Assembly (NCBI RefSeq): GCF_003244315.1
Contig: NZ_QKWH01000011.1
Coordinates: forward strand, 52,125-116,124
Length of the DNA stretch: 64,000 nucleotides
Reading direction: 5' to 3'
DNA from: Xylanimonas oleitrophica
GTDB lineage: Bacteria; Actinomycetota; Actinomycetes; Actinomycetales; Cellulomonadaceae
In this document: piece by piece, positions 24,614 to 32,790 of the stretch
Layout: the number at the start of each line of letters is the position of its first letter
Position numbering within the stretch: position 1 is the first letter of the stretch
Program-made: the position numbers and the translations under genes
The notes under the pieces: model-generated
Database searches by the model: none
Told to the model about the DNA's origin: nothing
Seen by the model: only the letters and a program-made list of their open reading frames with translations

Positions 24614-25765
24614 ATGCCCACGCAGATCCTGGACGACGACCTGCTCCTGACGATCCGCGGCCGGGCCGCGATCCTCGACCGTGACAACGGCTTCTTCGAC
24701 GACGACCTGGCCGACCTGCGAGCCGCCGGTTACCTGGGTGCGATGGTGCCCCGGGAGATGGGCGGGGCGGGGCTGGGGCTGCGCGAGCTCGCGCACGAGC
24801 AGGCACGCCTGGCGGGTGCTGCGCCGGCCACCGCGCTGGCGGTGAACATGCACCACGTGTGGGTCGGTGTCGCGCGCTACCTGCACGACCGCGGGGACTC
24901 GTCGATGGACTGGCTGCTGGAGGAGGCCGCCGCCGGGGAGGTGTTCGCGTTCGGCTACTCCGAGGCCGGCAACGACCTGGTGCTGCTGGGCTCGCGCACG
25001 CAGGCCCGGCCGGACGGCGAGGGCGGGTACACGTTCCACGGCCGCAAGATCTTCACGTCGAACTCCCCCGGCTGGACCCGGCTGGGCGTGATGGGCCTGG
25101 ACTCCACCACCGACCCGGAGAACCCGGTGATCGTCCACGCGTTCGTCACGCGCGACGGCGGCGGGTTCGAGATCCTCGACGACTGGGACACCATCGGGAT
25201 GCGGGCCTCGCAGTCGCGCACCACGGTGCTCGACGGAGCCCACGCACCAGCCGACCGCGTGATGCGCACGATCGCGCCGGGTCCGAGCCTGGACCCGTAC
25301 GTGATGGGCATCTTCACGTCGTTCGAGATGCTCCTGGCCAGCGTCTACGCCGGGATCGCGGACCGCGCGCTGGAGCTCGCCGTCGAGACGGTGCGCAAGC
25401 GCACGTCGATGAAGACGGGCAAGCCGTACTCCCAGGACCCGGACATCCGGTGGCGGGTGGCGTCCGCCGCGCTGGCGCAGGACGGGATCTGGCCGCAGAT
25501 CGACCAGGTCGCGGGCGACATCGACGCGGGCGTGGACCGGGGCGCCGCCTACTTCCGGGCGACGGCGGGTCTCAAGGTGCGTGCCACGGAGACGGCCCGG
25601 TACGTGGTGGACGAGGCGATCCGCGTCTCGGGCGGCTCCACGTACTTCAACCGCTCGGAGCTGGGGCGTCTGTACCGGGACGTGCTGGCGGGCATCTTCC
25701 ACCCGTCGGACGACGAGTCGGCGCACTCGACGGTGGCGCAGTCGCTGCTGGGCCCGCTCGAGTGA
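24614..25765 (+). CDS. Acyl-CoA dehydrogenase family flavoprotein
   Basis: FAD-dependent enzyme of the acyl-CoA dehydrogenase fold, 383 residues. The N-terminal helical domain ends near VFAFGYSEAGND; the middle beta domain has KIFTSNSPGWTR; the C-terminal helical domain runs from MGIFTSFEMLLASVYAGIA onward, with SGGSTYFNRSELGRLYRDV as the flavin-contact end. The ATG has AGGAAGGG upstream. Substrate is unknown; without paired electron-transfer flavoprotein or thiolase genes nearby it may not be a classical beta-oxidation enzyme. Confidence 0.87.
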   Translation: MPTQILDDDLLLTIRGRAAILDRDNGFFDDDLADLRAAGYLGAMVPREMGGAGLGLRELAHEQARLAGAAPATALAVNMHHVWVGVARYLHDRGDSSMDWLLEEAAAGEVFAFGYSEAGNDLVLLGSRTQARPDGEGGYTFHGRKIFTSNSPGWTRLGVMGLDSTTDPENPVIVHAFVTRDGGGFEILDDWDTIGMRASQSRTTVLDGAHAPADRVMRTIAPGPSLDPYVMGIFTSFEMLLASVYAGIADRALELAVETVRKRTSMKTGKPYSQDPDIRWRVASAALAQDGIWPQIDQVAGDIDAGVDRGAAYFRATAGLKVRATETARYVVDEAIRVSGGSTYFNRSELGRLYRDVLAGIFHPSDDESAHSTVAQSLLGPLE

Positions 25766-25894
25766 CCGCTGCCAGGGCGCGCGCTCTGACGCTCGTGGGC
25801 GGCACCGTGGCCACAGGTCGAGGCTGCGCCGCCGGTACGAAGGCGTCCTGAGACACCCGGCTCACGTGCCCCGGTGCCGTCGTACCCTGCGGCC

Positions 25895-27025
25895 ATGTCG
25901 CACGAGCACCTCGCCCCCGCCACCGTCGCCGTCACCGCTGGCCGTCCGGAGCGTGTCCAGGGCGGACCGGTCAACCCGCCGGTGGTGCTGAGCTCGACGT
26001 ACGTCTCCCAGGGCGTGCCGGGCCCTGAGCTGCTGTACACGCGCTCGGGCACCGAGACGTGGCAGCCGTTCGAGGAGGCGCTGGGGCGACTCGAGGGCGC
26101 CGTGCTGCCGGGGATCGTCTTCGGTTCCGGCATGGCGGCGGTGGCCGCCGCGCTCTCCCTCGTCCCCGACCGGGGCGTGCTCGTGGTGCCCCGGCACGCC
26201 TACCAGGTCAGCCTCGGCTACGCCGACGACCTGACCGCCCGGCACGGGGTCGAGGTGCGCCGCGTCGACATCGCCGACACCGACCAGGTGGTCGCCGCGA
26301 TGGACGGCGCCGACGTCGCGCTGCTGGAGTCGCCCACCAACCCCATGCTGGAGGTGGCCGACCTGCCCGTGCTGCTGGCCGCCGCTCGCGAGCGCGGTGT
26401 GCGCACGGTCGTCGACAACACCTTCGCCACCCCGCTGGGGCAGAACCCCCTGGCGCACGGCGCCGACGTCGTCCTGCACTCGGTGACCAAGTACCTCGCC
26501 GGCCACTCCGACGTCGTGCTCGGTGCCCTCGTGACGGACGACCCCGAGCTGGACGCCGCCCTCCGCGGCTACCGCACCCTGCACGGCGCCATCGCCGGCC
26601 CGCTCGAGGTGTGGCTCGCCCTGCGCGGCCTGCGCACCCTGCACCTGCGGGTCGAGCGCGCCCAGCAGAACGCCGTCGAGCTGGCCGGCCGGCTCGCCGA
26701 CCACCCGGCGGTGGCCGAGGTGCGGCACCCCTCGCTCCCCTCCGACCCGGGCCACGAGCGGGCCACGCGGCTCATGAACGGCTACGGCGCCATCCTGGGG
26801 CTGCGGCCCCACGGCGGCGCGGCGGCCGCCGACGCGCTCGTCGCCGCGGTGGACCTGTGGGTGCCGGCCACCTCGCTGGGCGGGGTCGAGTCCTCGCTCG
26901 AGCGCCGCCGGCGGTTCGCCACCGAGTCGCCCACCGTCCCCGAGGACCTGCTGCGCCTGTCGGTGGGGGTCGAGGACGTCGAAGACCTGTGGGCCGATCT
27001 CGACCGAGCGCTCCGTTCCCTCTGA
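25895..27025 (+). CDS. PLP-dependent Cys/Met metabolism enzyme (cystathionine synthase/lyase family)
   Basis: A fold-type I PLP enzyme of 376 residues in the trans-sulfuration group. The PLP Lys is in LHSVTKYLAGHSDVV near 195-209, the phosphate-binding loop is FGSGMAAVAA near 77-86, and the Asp contacting the pyridine N is in TVVDNTFATPLG near 173-184. Whether it is a cystathionine gamma-synthase, gamma-lyase or methionine gamma-lyase cannot be decided here. TACCCT (25883-25888) ends 6 nt before the ATG, supporting this start and a leaderless transcript. Confidence 0.88.
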   Translation: MSHEHLAPATVAVTAGRPERVQGGPVNPPVVLSSTYVSQGVPGPELLYTRSGTETWQPFEEALGRLEGAVLPGIVFGSGMAAVAAALSLVPDRGVLVVPRHAYQVSLGYADDLTARHGVEVRRVDIADTDQVVAAMDGADVALLESPTNPMLEVADLPVLLAAARERGVRTVVDNTFATPLGQNPLAHGADVVLHSVTKYLAGHSDVVLGALVTDDPELDAALRGYRTLHGAIAGPLEVWLALRGLRTLHLRVERAQQNAVELAGRLADHPAVAEVRHPSLPSDPGHERATRLMNGYGAILGLRPHGGAAAADALVAAVDLWVPATSLGGVESSLERRRRFATESPTVPEDLLRLSVGVEDVEDLWADLDRALRSL

Positions 27026-27111
27026 CCAGCCGTGTCGCACCAGCCGTGTCGCACTGCGCCACGGCCCGTGGCCGTCTAGGGTTTCGAGCCAGACGACACG
27101 AAGGGGACGAC

Positions 27112-27786
27112 ATGCGACGCACGACCCGGATCGGCCAGGCAGGCACCACCGCGACCGCGGTCGCCGCCGTCCTCCTCCTCGCCGCGTGCGGCGGGGGCAC
27201 GACGGCCGACGACCGCCAGGAGACCGCCGACACCAACCCGTCGGCCGGGAGCCCCTCGACGCCCGCTGCGTCGCCCTCGACCCCCGGTGTCACGCCGGGG
27301 TCCTCCCCCACGGCCGGCGCACCCGCCGACGACCCGACCGCCGAGACCCCGTTCGCAGGTTCCGACGCGGCGAGCGCGGACCCGAGCTCGGACGCCATGC
27401 TGACCGTCACCAACGTCCGCGTGGCCGAGCACGACGGGTTCGACCGCGTCGTCTTCGACCTCGACGGCACGGGAACGCCGGGCTGGGAGGTCGAGTACGT
27501 CGACCAGGCCACCGACGGCGCCTCCGGCCAGACGGTGGACGTCAACGGCGACGGCGTGCTCCAGGTGCGCATCTCCGGCACCGGCATGCCCACGGACACC
27601 GGCGTCGAGGAGTACTCGGGCGACACCGTGCGCTTCGACGGCGACGCCGTCGAGGAGGTCGTCTACCGGTTCGTCTACGAGGGATACACCACGGCGTTCA
27701 TCGGCGTGGACGAGAGCGACCCCAAGCCGTTCCGCGTGTTCACCCTCGAGAACCCGACGCGCGTCGTCGTCGACGTCGAGGACTGA
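27112..27786 (+). CDS. AMIN-like domain lipoprotein
   Basis: A 224-residue exported lipoprotein. The signal peptide ends at the lipobox LLAAC with Cys26. Residues about 30-95 are a Ser/Thr/Pro/Ala/Asp-rich wall-spanning linker. The C-terminal 125 residues form a beta-rich domain (VRVAEHDGFDRVVFDLDG, then FRVFTLENPTRVVVDVED) like the AMIN-related domains of actinobacteria, thought to contact the cell envelope. AAGGGG 5-6 nt before the ATG sets the start; a -10 TAGGGT sits at 27077-27082. Exact role unknown. Confidence 0.8.
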   Translation: MRRTTRIGQAGTTATAVAAVLLLAACGGGTTADDRQETADTNPSAGSPSTPAASPSTPGVTPGSSPTAGAPADDPTAETPFAGSDAASADPSSDAMLTVTNVRVAEHDGFDRVVFDLDGTGTPGWEVEYVDQATDGASGQTVDVNGDGVLQVRISGTGMPTDTGVEEYSGDTVRFDGDAVEEVVYRFVYEGYTTAFIGVDESDPKPFRVFTLENPTRVVVDVED

Positions 27787-27824
27787 CGAGCGGCCGGCGA
27801 ACAGCCGCGAGCACCGAGACCCCC

Positions 27825-27860
27825 GGAGGCGGAGGGCGTCGCTAGACGCCCTCCGCCTTC
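27825..27860. terminator. Bidirectional terminator enclosing the gpsA stop codon
   Basis: Arms 27825-27840 and 27845-27860 form a 16-bp stem (15 Watson-Crick, one G-U) around a four-base loop, GCTA. The last three loop bases (27842-27844) are the gpsA stop codon on the minus strand, so gpsA's final codons form one arm. It lies between convergent genes and probably ends both transcripts. Confidence 0.75.
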
Positions 27861-28849
27861 TGCGGCCGGGCCAGGAGCGCGGGCGCGAGGTCCGCGATGG
27901 GCATCGAACCGTCGAGCACCGCCACCACGCCCGCCGTGATCGGCATCTCCACGCCGTGCTTGGCGGCCAGCTCCAGCACCGACTGCGACGACTTCACGCC
28001 CTCGGCGGTGCCGCCCGTCGCCGCCAGCGCCTCCTCCAGGCTCATGCCGCGGCCCAGGTGGCTGCCCAGCGTGTGGTTGCGGCTCAGCGGGGAGGCGCAC
28101 GTCGCCACCAGGTCGCCCATGCCGGCCAGGCCCGCGAACGTCTCCGCCTGCGCGCCGAGCGCCAGACCCAGACGGGTGATCTCCACCAGGCCGCGCGTGA
28201 TCAGCGTGGCCGTGGTGTTCCAGCCGTAGCCCATCCCCTGGCCCATACCCACGGCCAGCGCGATGACGTTCTTCACCGCACCGCACAGCTCCACGCCCAC
28301 CACGTCGTCGTTGGTGTACGGGCGGAAGTACGACGTCGTGCAGGCCGCCGAGACCAGGCGTGCCGTCTCCTCGCTCGCGGAGGCGATGACCGTGGCGGTC
28401 GGCTGCCGGGCTGCGACCTCCTTGGCCAGGTTCGGCCCCGAGGCGACGGCCACGCGCTCGAGCGGGATGCCGAGGGACTCCGAGACCACCTCGCTCATCA
28501 ACCGGTCGGTGGACAGCTCCACGCCCTTCATGAGCGAGACCACGACGGCGTCCGGCTCGACCAGGTGCGCCAGGGCACCGAGCGTGCGACGCGCCACCTG
28601 GGACGGGACGGCCGCGACGACGATGCCGGCGCCCTGGAGCGCCTGCGCCGCGTCCGTGGTGCCGGTGATGCCCGCGGGCAGCTCGACGTCCGGCAGGTAC
28701 TTCTCGTTGCGGTGACGCTCGGTGACCGCGCGGGCCACGGCCGCGTCACGGCCCCACAGGCGCACCTCGCACCCGGCGTCCGCCATGACCATGGCGAACG
28801 TGGTGCCCCAGGAACCGGACCCGAGGACGGCGACGACGGGGGCGCTCAC
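27842..28849 (-). CDS. gpsA: Glycerol-3-phosphate dehydrogenase [NAD(P)+]
   Basis: Reduces dihydroxyacetone phosphate to sn-glycerol-3-phosphate for phospholipid synthesis. 335 residues: nucleotide-binding VAVLGSGSWGTTFAM near 6-20, MKGVE near 108, the catalytic-Lys region GAVKNVIALAVGMGQGM near 196-212, and the substrate loop GMGDLVATCASPLSRN near 252-267. The GTG start overlaps the plsC stop by 4 bp, so glycerol-3-phosphate synthesis and acylation are co-expressed. Confidence 0.96.
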   Translation of the reverse strand: MSAPVVAVLGSGSWGTTFAMVMADAGCEVRLWGRDAAVARAVTERHRNEKYLPDVELPAGITGTTDAAQALQGAGIVVAAVPSQVARRTLGALAHLVEPDAVVVSLMKGVELSTDRLMSEVVSESLGIPLERVAVASGPNLAKEVAARQPTATVIASASEETARLVSAACTTSYFRPYTNDDVVGVELCGAVKNVIALAVGMGQGMGYGWNTTATLITRGLVEITRLGLALGAQAETFAGLAGMGDLVATCASPLSRNHTLGSHLGRGMSLEEALAATGGTAEGVKSSQSVLELAAKHGVEMPITAGVVAVLDGSMPIADLAPALLARPQKAEGV

Positions 28850-29601
28850 GGGCGCTCCACCGGCGGGTAGCTGCGGCGCTTGGCCTCGTACTCGGGGTGG
28901 CGGCGGAGGTCGAAGCGGTGCTCCGGCGCCTTCTCGCCGCGCAGCGTCTCGAGCTGGGCGGTGATGGCGTCCATGACGCGGGAGGTCGCCTCCCGCAGCG
29001 TGACGGAGTCGAGCGGCCGGTCGTACAGGTCGGACAGGTCGACGGCGGGGCCCGCGACCATCCGGACCCGCTTGCGCGGGAACGGGCGCACCATGCGGCC
29101 GTAGCGGGGCAGGATCTCGTGCGCGCCCCACTGCGCGATCGGCACCACGGGGAGCCGCGTGGTCAGTGCGATCCGGGCCAGGCCCGTCTTGCCCTCCATC
29201 GGCCACATGTCCGGGTCCCGCGTCAGGGTGCCCTCCGGGAAGATCGCCACGCAGGCACCGTCGCCGAGCTGCTCGCGCGCCGCCTCGAGCGACCGGCCCG
29301 CCCCGGCGCTGCCACGGTCCACGGGGATCATCCGGGTGGACCGCAGCACCCAGCCGACTCCGGGGGCCGTGAACAGGCTGCGCTTGGCCAGGATGCGCGG
29401 CTCGTACCCGTGGTCGAACAGGTAGTGCGCGAACGACAGCGCGTCGAGCTCGGTCACGTGGTTCGCGGCGGCGATGAACCCACCCTTCTTGGGGAAGTTC
29501 TCCGCCCCTGACCACTCGTACCTGGTCATGGCGAACATGAGGTGGCGCACGAGCCAGGCGATGGCTCGGAACGCGCGGGAGTCTGGTCGGGCGACTGGCA
29601 C
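28846..29601 (-). CDS. 1-acyl-sn-glycerol-3-phosphate acyltransferase (PlsC-like)
   Basis: Acylates lysophosphatidic acid at the membrane. 251 residues with the acyltransferase blocks AAANHVTELDALSFAHY (an HX4D motif) near 46-62, the second block RSTRMIPVDRG near 86-96, FPEGTLTRD near 119-127 and VVPIAQWGAHEI near 146-157. TAGGCT (complement of 29609-29614) ends 7 nt before the GTG at 29601, so this start and a leaderless transcript are preferred over upstream codons. Coupled to gpsA. Confidence 0.92.
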   Translation of the reverse strand: MPVARPDSRAFRAIAWLVRHLMFAMTRYEWSGAENFPKKGGFIAAANHVTELDALSFAHYLFDHGYEPRILAKRSLFTAPGVGWVLRSTRMIPVDRGSAGAGRSLEAAREQLGDGACVAIFPEGTLTRDPDMWPMEGKTGLARIALTTRLPVVPIAQWGAHEILPRYGRMVRPFPRKRVRMVAGPAVDLSDLYDRPLDSVTLREATSRVMDAITAQLETLRGEKAPEHRFDLRRHPEYEAKRRSYPPVERP

Positions 29602-29645
29602 GGGCCAGAGCCTAGACCACCGCCACCGGCCGCCCGCAGGGGGCG

Positions 29646-30962
29646 TCAGTCGCGGGAGACGTCCGCGCCCAGCGCCACCAGCTTGTCCTGGAAGTTCTCG
29701 TACCCGCGGTCGATCAGGCTGATCCCGCGCACCGTCGAGGTGCCCTTGGCCGCCAGCGCCGCGATCAGGTGCGAGAACCCGCCGCGCAGGTCCGGCACCT
29801 CGATGTCGGCGGCAGCGAGCGGCGTGGGCCCGGAGACGACGGCGGAGTGGTGGAAGTTGCGCTGGCCGAACCGGCACGCGCCGCCGCCCAGGCACTCCTT
29901 GTAGACCTGGATGGTGGCACCCATGCTGCGCAGCGCGTCCGTGAAGCCGAAGCGGTTCTCGTACACCGTCTCGTGGACGATCGACAGGCCGGTGGCCTGC
30001 GTCAGCGCGACGACGAGCGGCTGCTGCCAGTCGGTCATGAAGCCGGGGTGCACGTCGGTCTCGAGCACGATCGAGCGCAGGTCGCCGCCCGGGTGCCAGA
30101 ACCGGATGCCGTCCTCCTGGACGTCGAACTGGCCGCCGACCTTCCGGAAGGTGTTGAGGAACGTCATCATCTCGGGCTGCGAGGCGCCCTTGACCGTGAT
30201 GTCGCCGCCGGTCGCCAGCGCCGCCGAGGCCCACGAGGCGGCCTCGATGCGGTCGCCCAGGGCGGTGTGCGTGTAGCCCTCGAGGCGGTCGACGCCCTCG
30301 ATGCGGATGACGCGGTCGGTGTCGACCGAGATGATCGCGCCCATCTTCTGCAGCACCGCGATGAGGTCCATGATCTCGGGCTCGGTGGCCGCGTTGGTGA
30401 GCTCGGTGATGCCCTCGGCCCGCACGGCGGTCAGGAGGAGCTGCTCGGTGGCGCCCACCGACGGGTAGGGCAGCGAGATCTTGGTGCCCTGCAGGCGGCG
30501 CGGGGCGCGCAGGTGGATGCCGTTGGGGCGCTTGTCCACGACGGCGCCGAACTGGCGCAGGATGTCGAGGTGGTAGTTGATCGGCCGGTCGCCGATGCGG
30601 CAGCCACCCAGGTCGGGGATGAACGCCTCGCCGAGGCGGTGCAGCAGCGGGCCGCAGAACAGGATCGGGATGCGGCTGGAGCCGGCGTGCGCGTCGATGT
30701 CGGCCATGTGGGCGGACTCGACGTTGGACGGGTCCAGGTCGAGGATGCCGGCGTCGGTGTCGTACTTGACGTTGACCCCGTGGAGCTCGAGGAGCCCGGA
30801 GACGACCGCGACGTCACGGATCTGCGGCACGTTGCGGAGCGTGCTGGCCGTCTCGCCCAGCAGGGAGGCGACCATCGCCTTGGAGACGAAGTTCTTGGCG
30901 CCTCGCACCGTGATGGTGCCCTCGAGCGGGGTGCCGCCGTTCACGTACAGCAAGTCGTTCAT
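29646..30962 (-). CDS. murA: UDP-N-acetylglucosamine 1-carboxyvinyltransferase
   Basis: First committed step of peptidoglycan synthesis, transferring enolpyruvate to UDP-GlcNAc in the cytosol. The 438 residues have the GAKN substrate motif near 21-24 and DLGGCRIGDRP near 114-124, whose Cys is the catalytic, fosfomycin-target residue. The late segment DLRGGFSHLIAALAAKG is typical of the family. The ATG at 30962 starts the first strand; upstream in-frame sequence has no family similarity. Ends 44 bp before plsC. Confidence 0.96.
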   Translation of the reverse strand: MNDLLYVNGGTPLEGTITVRGAKNFVSKAMVASLLGETASTLRNVPQIRDVAVVSGLLELHGVNVKYDTDAGILDLDPSNVESAHMADIDAHAGSSRIPILFCGPLLHRLGEAFIPDLGGCRIGDRPINYHLDILRQFGAVVDKRPNGIHLRAPRRLQGTKISLPYPSVGATEQLLLTAVRAEGITELTNAATEPEIMDLIAVLQKMGAIISVDTDRVIRIEGVDRLEGYTHTALGDRIEAASWASAALATGGDITVKGASQPEMMTFLNTFRKVGGQFDVQEDGIRFWHPGGDLRSIVLETDVHPGFMTDWQQPLVVALTQATGLSIVHETVYENRFGFTDALRSMGATIQVYKECLGGGACRFGQRNFHHSAVVSGPTPLAAADIEVPDLRGGFSHLIAALAAKGTSTVRGISLIDRGYENFQDKLVALGADVSRD

Positions 30963-31035
30963 CTGCTCGTCGTCGTCCTGTCGTCGGGAGTCGCCGTGGG
31001 ACCGGCGCGGTCGATCCTCCCCCTGGGGATCCGGT

Positions 31036-31055
31036 GGTGCCAACACGCTGGCACC
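31036..31055. promoter_or_regulatory. 20-bp inverted repeat upstream of murA
   Basis: GGTGCCA-ACACGC-TGGCACC is a perfect 7+7 inverted repeat 73 bp upstream of the murA start. Its two arm centres are 13 bp apart. It could be a repressor operator or a leader hairpin. No factor is recognised. Confidence 0.45.
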
Positions 31056-31227
31056 CGCCGTTGTTTCCGTTCACCACACCTTCACTCGCCCTCCGCCGCC
31101 CCGCGCGCCGACACGCCGCTCTCCGCCCGGCGACGTGGCGGCACGCACACCGGCACGCCGTCAAGGCTCCGACCACATGCCGAGACAGTTCTTCCACCAT
31201 CCGGACGGCGTGCTTAACGTTCACTCC

Positions 31228-32607
31228 ATGTCCACCACCGCTGCCCCGGGAGCCGACGCCCCCGCGAGCGCCGCCGGTCCCGCCGCCGAGAACTCGCGCG
31301 GCCGGGTCGTCGTCGCGAGCCTCGTCGGCACCTCCATCGAGTTCTACGACTTCTACGTCTACGCCACCGCGGCCGTGCTCGTGTTCCCCGCGCTGTTCTT
31401 CCCGAACGCGCAGGACCCGACCACCCAGCTGCTCTCGTCGTTCGCCGTGTTCGGTGTCGCGTTCGTCGCCCGCCCGCTCGGGTCGATCGTGTTCGGCCAC
31501 TTCGGTGACCGCGTCGGCCGCAAGGCCACCCTCGTCGCCTCGCTGCTGACGATGGGTGTGGCCACCGTGCTCATCGGCCTCATCCCGCCGGCCGCCACAC
31601 CGGGCTGGGCCGTGGCCGCCCCCGCCGCGCTGGTGCTGTGCCGGTTCGCACAGGGCCTGGGCCTGGGCGGCGAGTGGAGCGGTGCCGCCCTGCTGGCCAC
31701 CGAGAACGCCCCCGAGGGCAAGCGCGCGATCTGGGGCACCTTCCCCCAGCTCGGCGCCCCGATCGGCTTCATCCTGGCCAACACCGCGTTCATCGGCCTG
31801 GCCGCAGCGCTCACCCCCGAGCAGTTCTCCTCCTGGGGCTGGCGCGTGCCGTTCCTCGCGTCCGCCGCGCTGGTCATCGTGGGCCTGTGGGTGCGCCTCA
31901 AGCTCATCGAGACCCCCGCGTTCCGCAAGGTGCAGGAGGCCGACGCCGTCGTGACCGTGCCGCTGGCCCGCGTGTTCCGCACCTCGTGGAAGCAGCTGAT
32001 CTCCGGCACGTTCATCATGCTGGCGACCTACGTGCTCTTCTACCTGATGACCACGTTCACGCTGACCTACGGCACCAAGCCCGTGGCCCCGGAGGACGGC
32101 TCCCCCGGCGGCCTCGGCTACGAGCGGGTCGAGTTCCTGTGGATGCTGATCCTGGGCGTCGTGTTCTTCGGCATCTTCACCGTGGTCTCCGGCCCCCTCG
32201 CCGAGCGGTTCGGGCGCCGCAAGCACCTCATCGCGGTCACCCTGGCGATCATCGTGTTCGGCGGCCTGTTCGTGCCGCTGTTCTCCGCCGGCACCGTAGG
32301 CGTGCAGTCGCTGCTCATCCTCGGCTTCGTGCTCATGGGCCTGACGTTCGGCCCCATGGCCGCCGTGCTGCCCGAGCTGTTCGCCGCCAACGTGCGCTAC
32401 ACCGGCTCGGCCGTGGCCTACAACGTCTCGTCCATCCTCGGTGCGGCCGTGGCCCCGTTCGTCGCCGTGTGGCTGTGGGCGCAGGCCGACGGCTCCCCCG
32501 TGCTGGTCGGCGTCTACCTCTCGGTCATGTCGGTGCTGACGCTCGTCGCGCTGATCATCGAGAAGGAGACCAAGCACGTCGACTACACGGAGAACACCGG
32601 CGTCTGA
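31228..32607 (+). CDS. MFS transporter, metabolite:H+ symporter (MHS) family
   Basis: A 459-residue, twelve-helix permease of the MHS branch (shikimate, alpha-ketoglutarate, proline/betaine and citrate carriers). Residues 1-25 are a polar Ala/Pro tail. GTSIEFYDFYVYATAA is the family's first-helix signature. FGHFGDRVGRKATLV is the MFS loop 2-3 motif near 92-106, and GGEWSGAALLATENAPEGKR near 150-169 is diagnostic of MHS. Substrate unknown. TAACGT (31215-31220) ends 7 nt before the ATG, so a leaderless start is predicted. Confidence 0.92.
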   Translation: MSTTAAPGADAPASAAGPAAENSRGRVVVASLVGTSIEFYDFYVYATAAVLVFPALFFPNAQDPTTQLLSSFAVFGVAFVARPLGSIVFGHFGDRVGRKATLVASLLTMGVATVLIGLIPPAATPGWAVAAPAALVLCRFAQGLGLGGEWSGAALLATENAPEGKRAIWGTFPQLGAPIGFILANTAFIGLAAALTPEQFSSWGWRVPFLASAALVIVGLWVRLKLIETPAFRKVQEADAVVTVPLARVFRTSWKQLISGTFIMLATYVLFYLMTTFTLTYGTKPVAPEDGSPGGLGYERVEFLWMLILGVVFFGIFTVVSGPLAERFGRRKHLIAVTLAIIVFGGLFVPLFSAGTVGVQSLLILGFVLMGLTFGPMAAVLPELFAANVRYTGSAVAYNVSSILGAAVAPFVAVWLWAQADGSPVLVGVYLSVMSVLTLVALIIEKETKHVDYTENTGV

Positions 32608-32626
32608 CGCCGTCGTCTCCGTACGA

Positions 32627-32658
32627 GAGGCCGGTCACCCTGCGGGGCGGCCGGCCTC
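32627..32658. terminator. Hairpin after the MHS transporter
   Basis: GAGGCCGG (32627-32634) and CCGGCCTC (32651-32658) form a perfect 8-bp stem with a 16-nt loop, which can itself pair CCC with GGG. It lies 19 bp after the transporter stop. No T tract. Confidence 0.5.
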
Positions 32659-32790
32659 GGCCGTGCTCCGGTCGCGCGCACCGTGGCACGGGACGAAGGC
32701 ATCACGGGACGACGACGGCGCTGCGGACGGCGACGACCTGCCCCTGCGCCGTCGGGCACCTGGCAGCGCGCGATCCGAGCGACCGGACCG

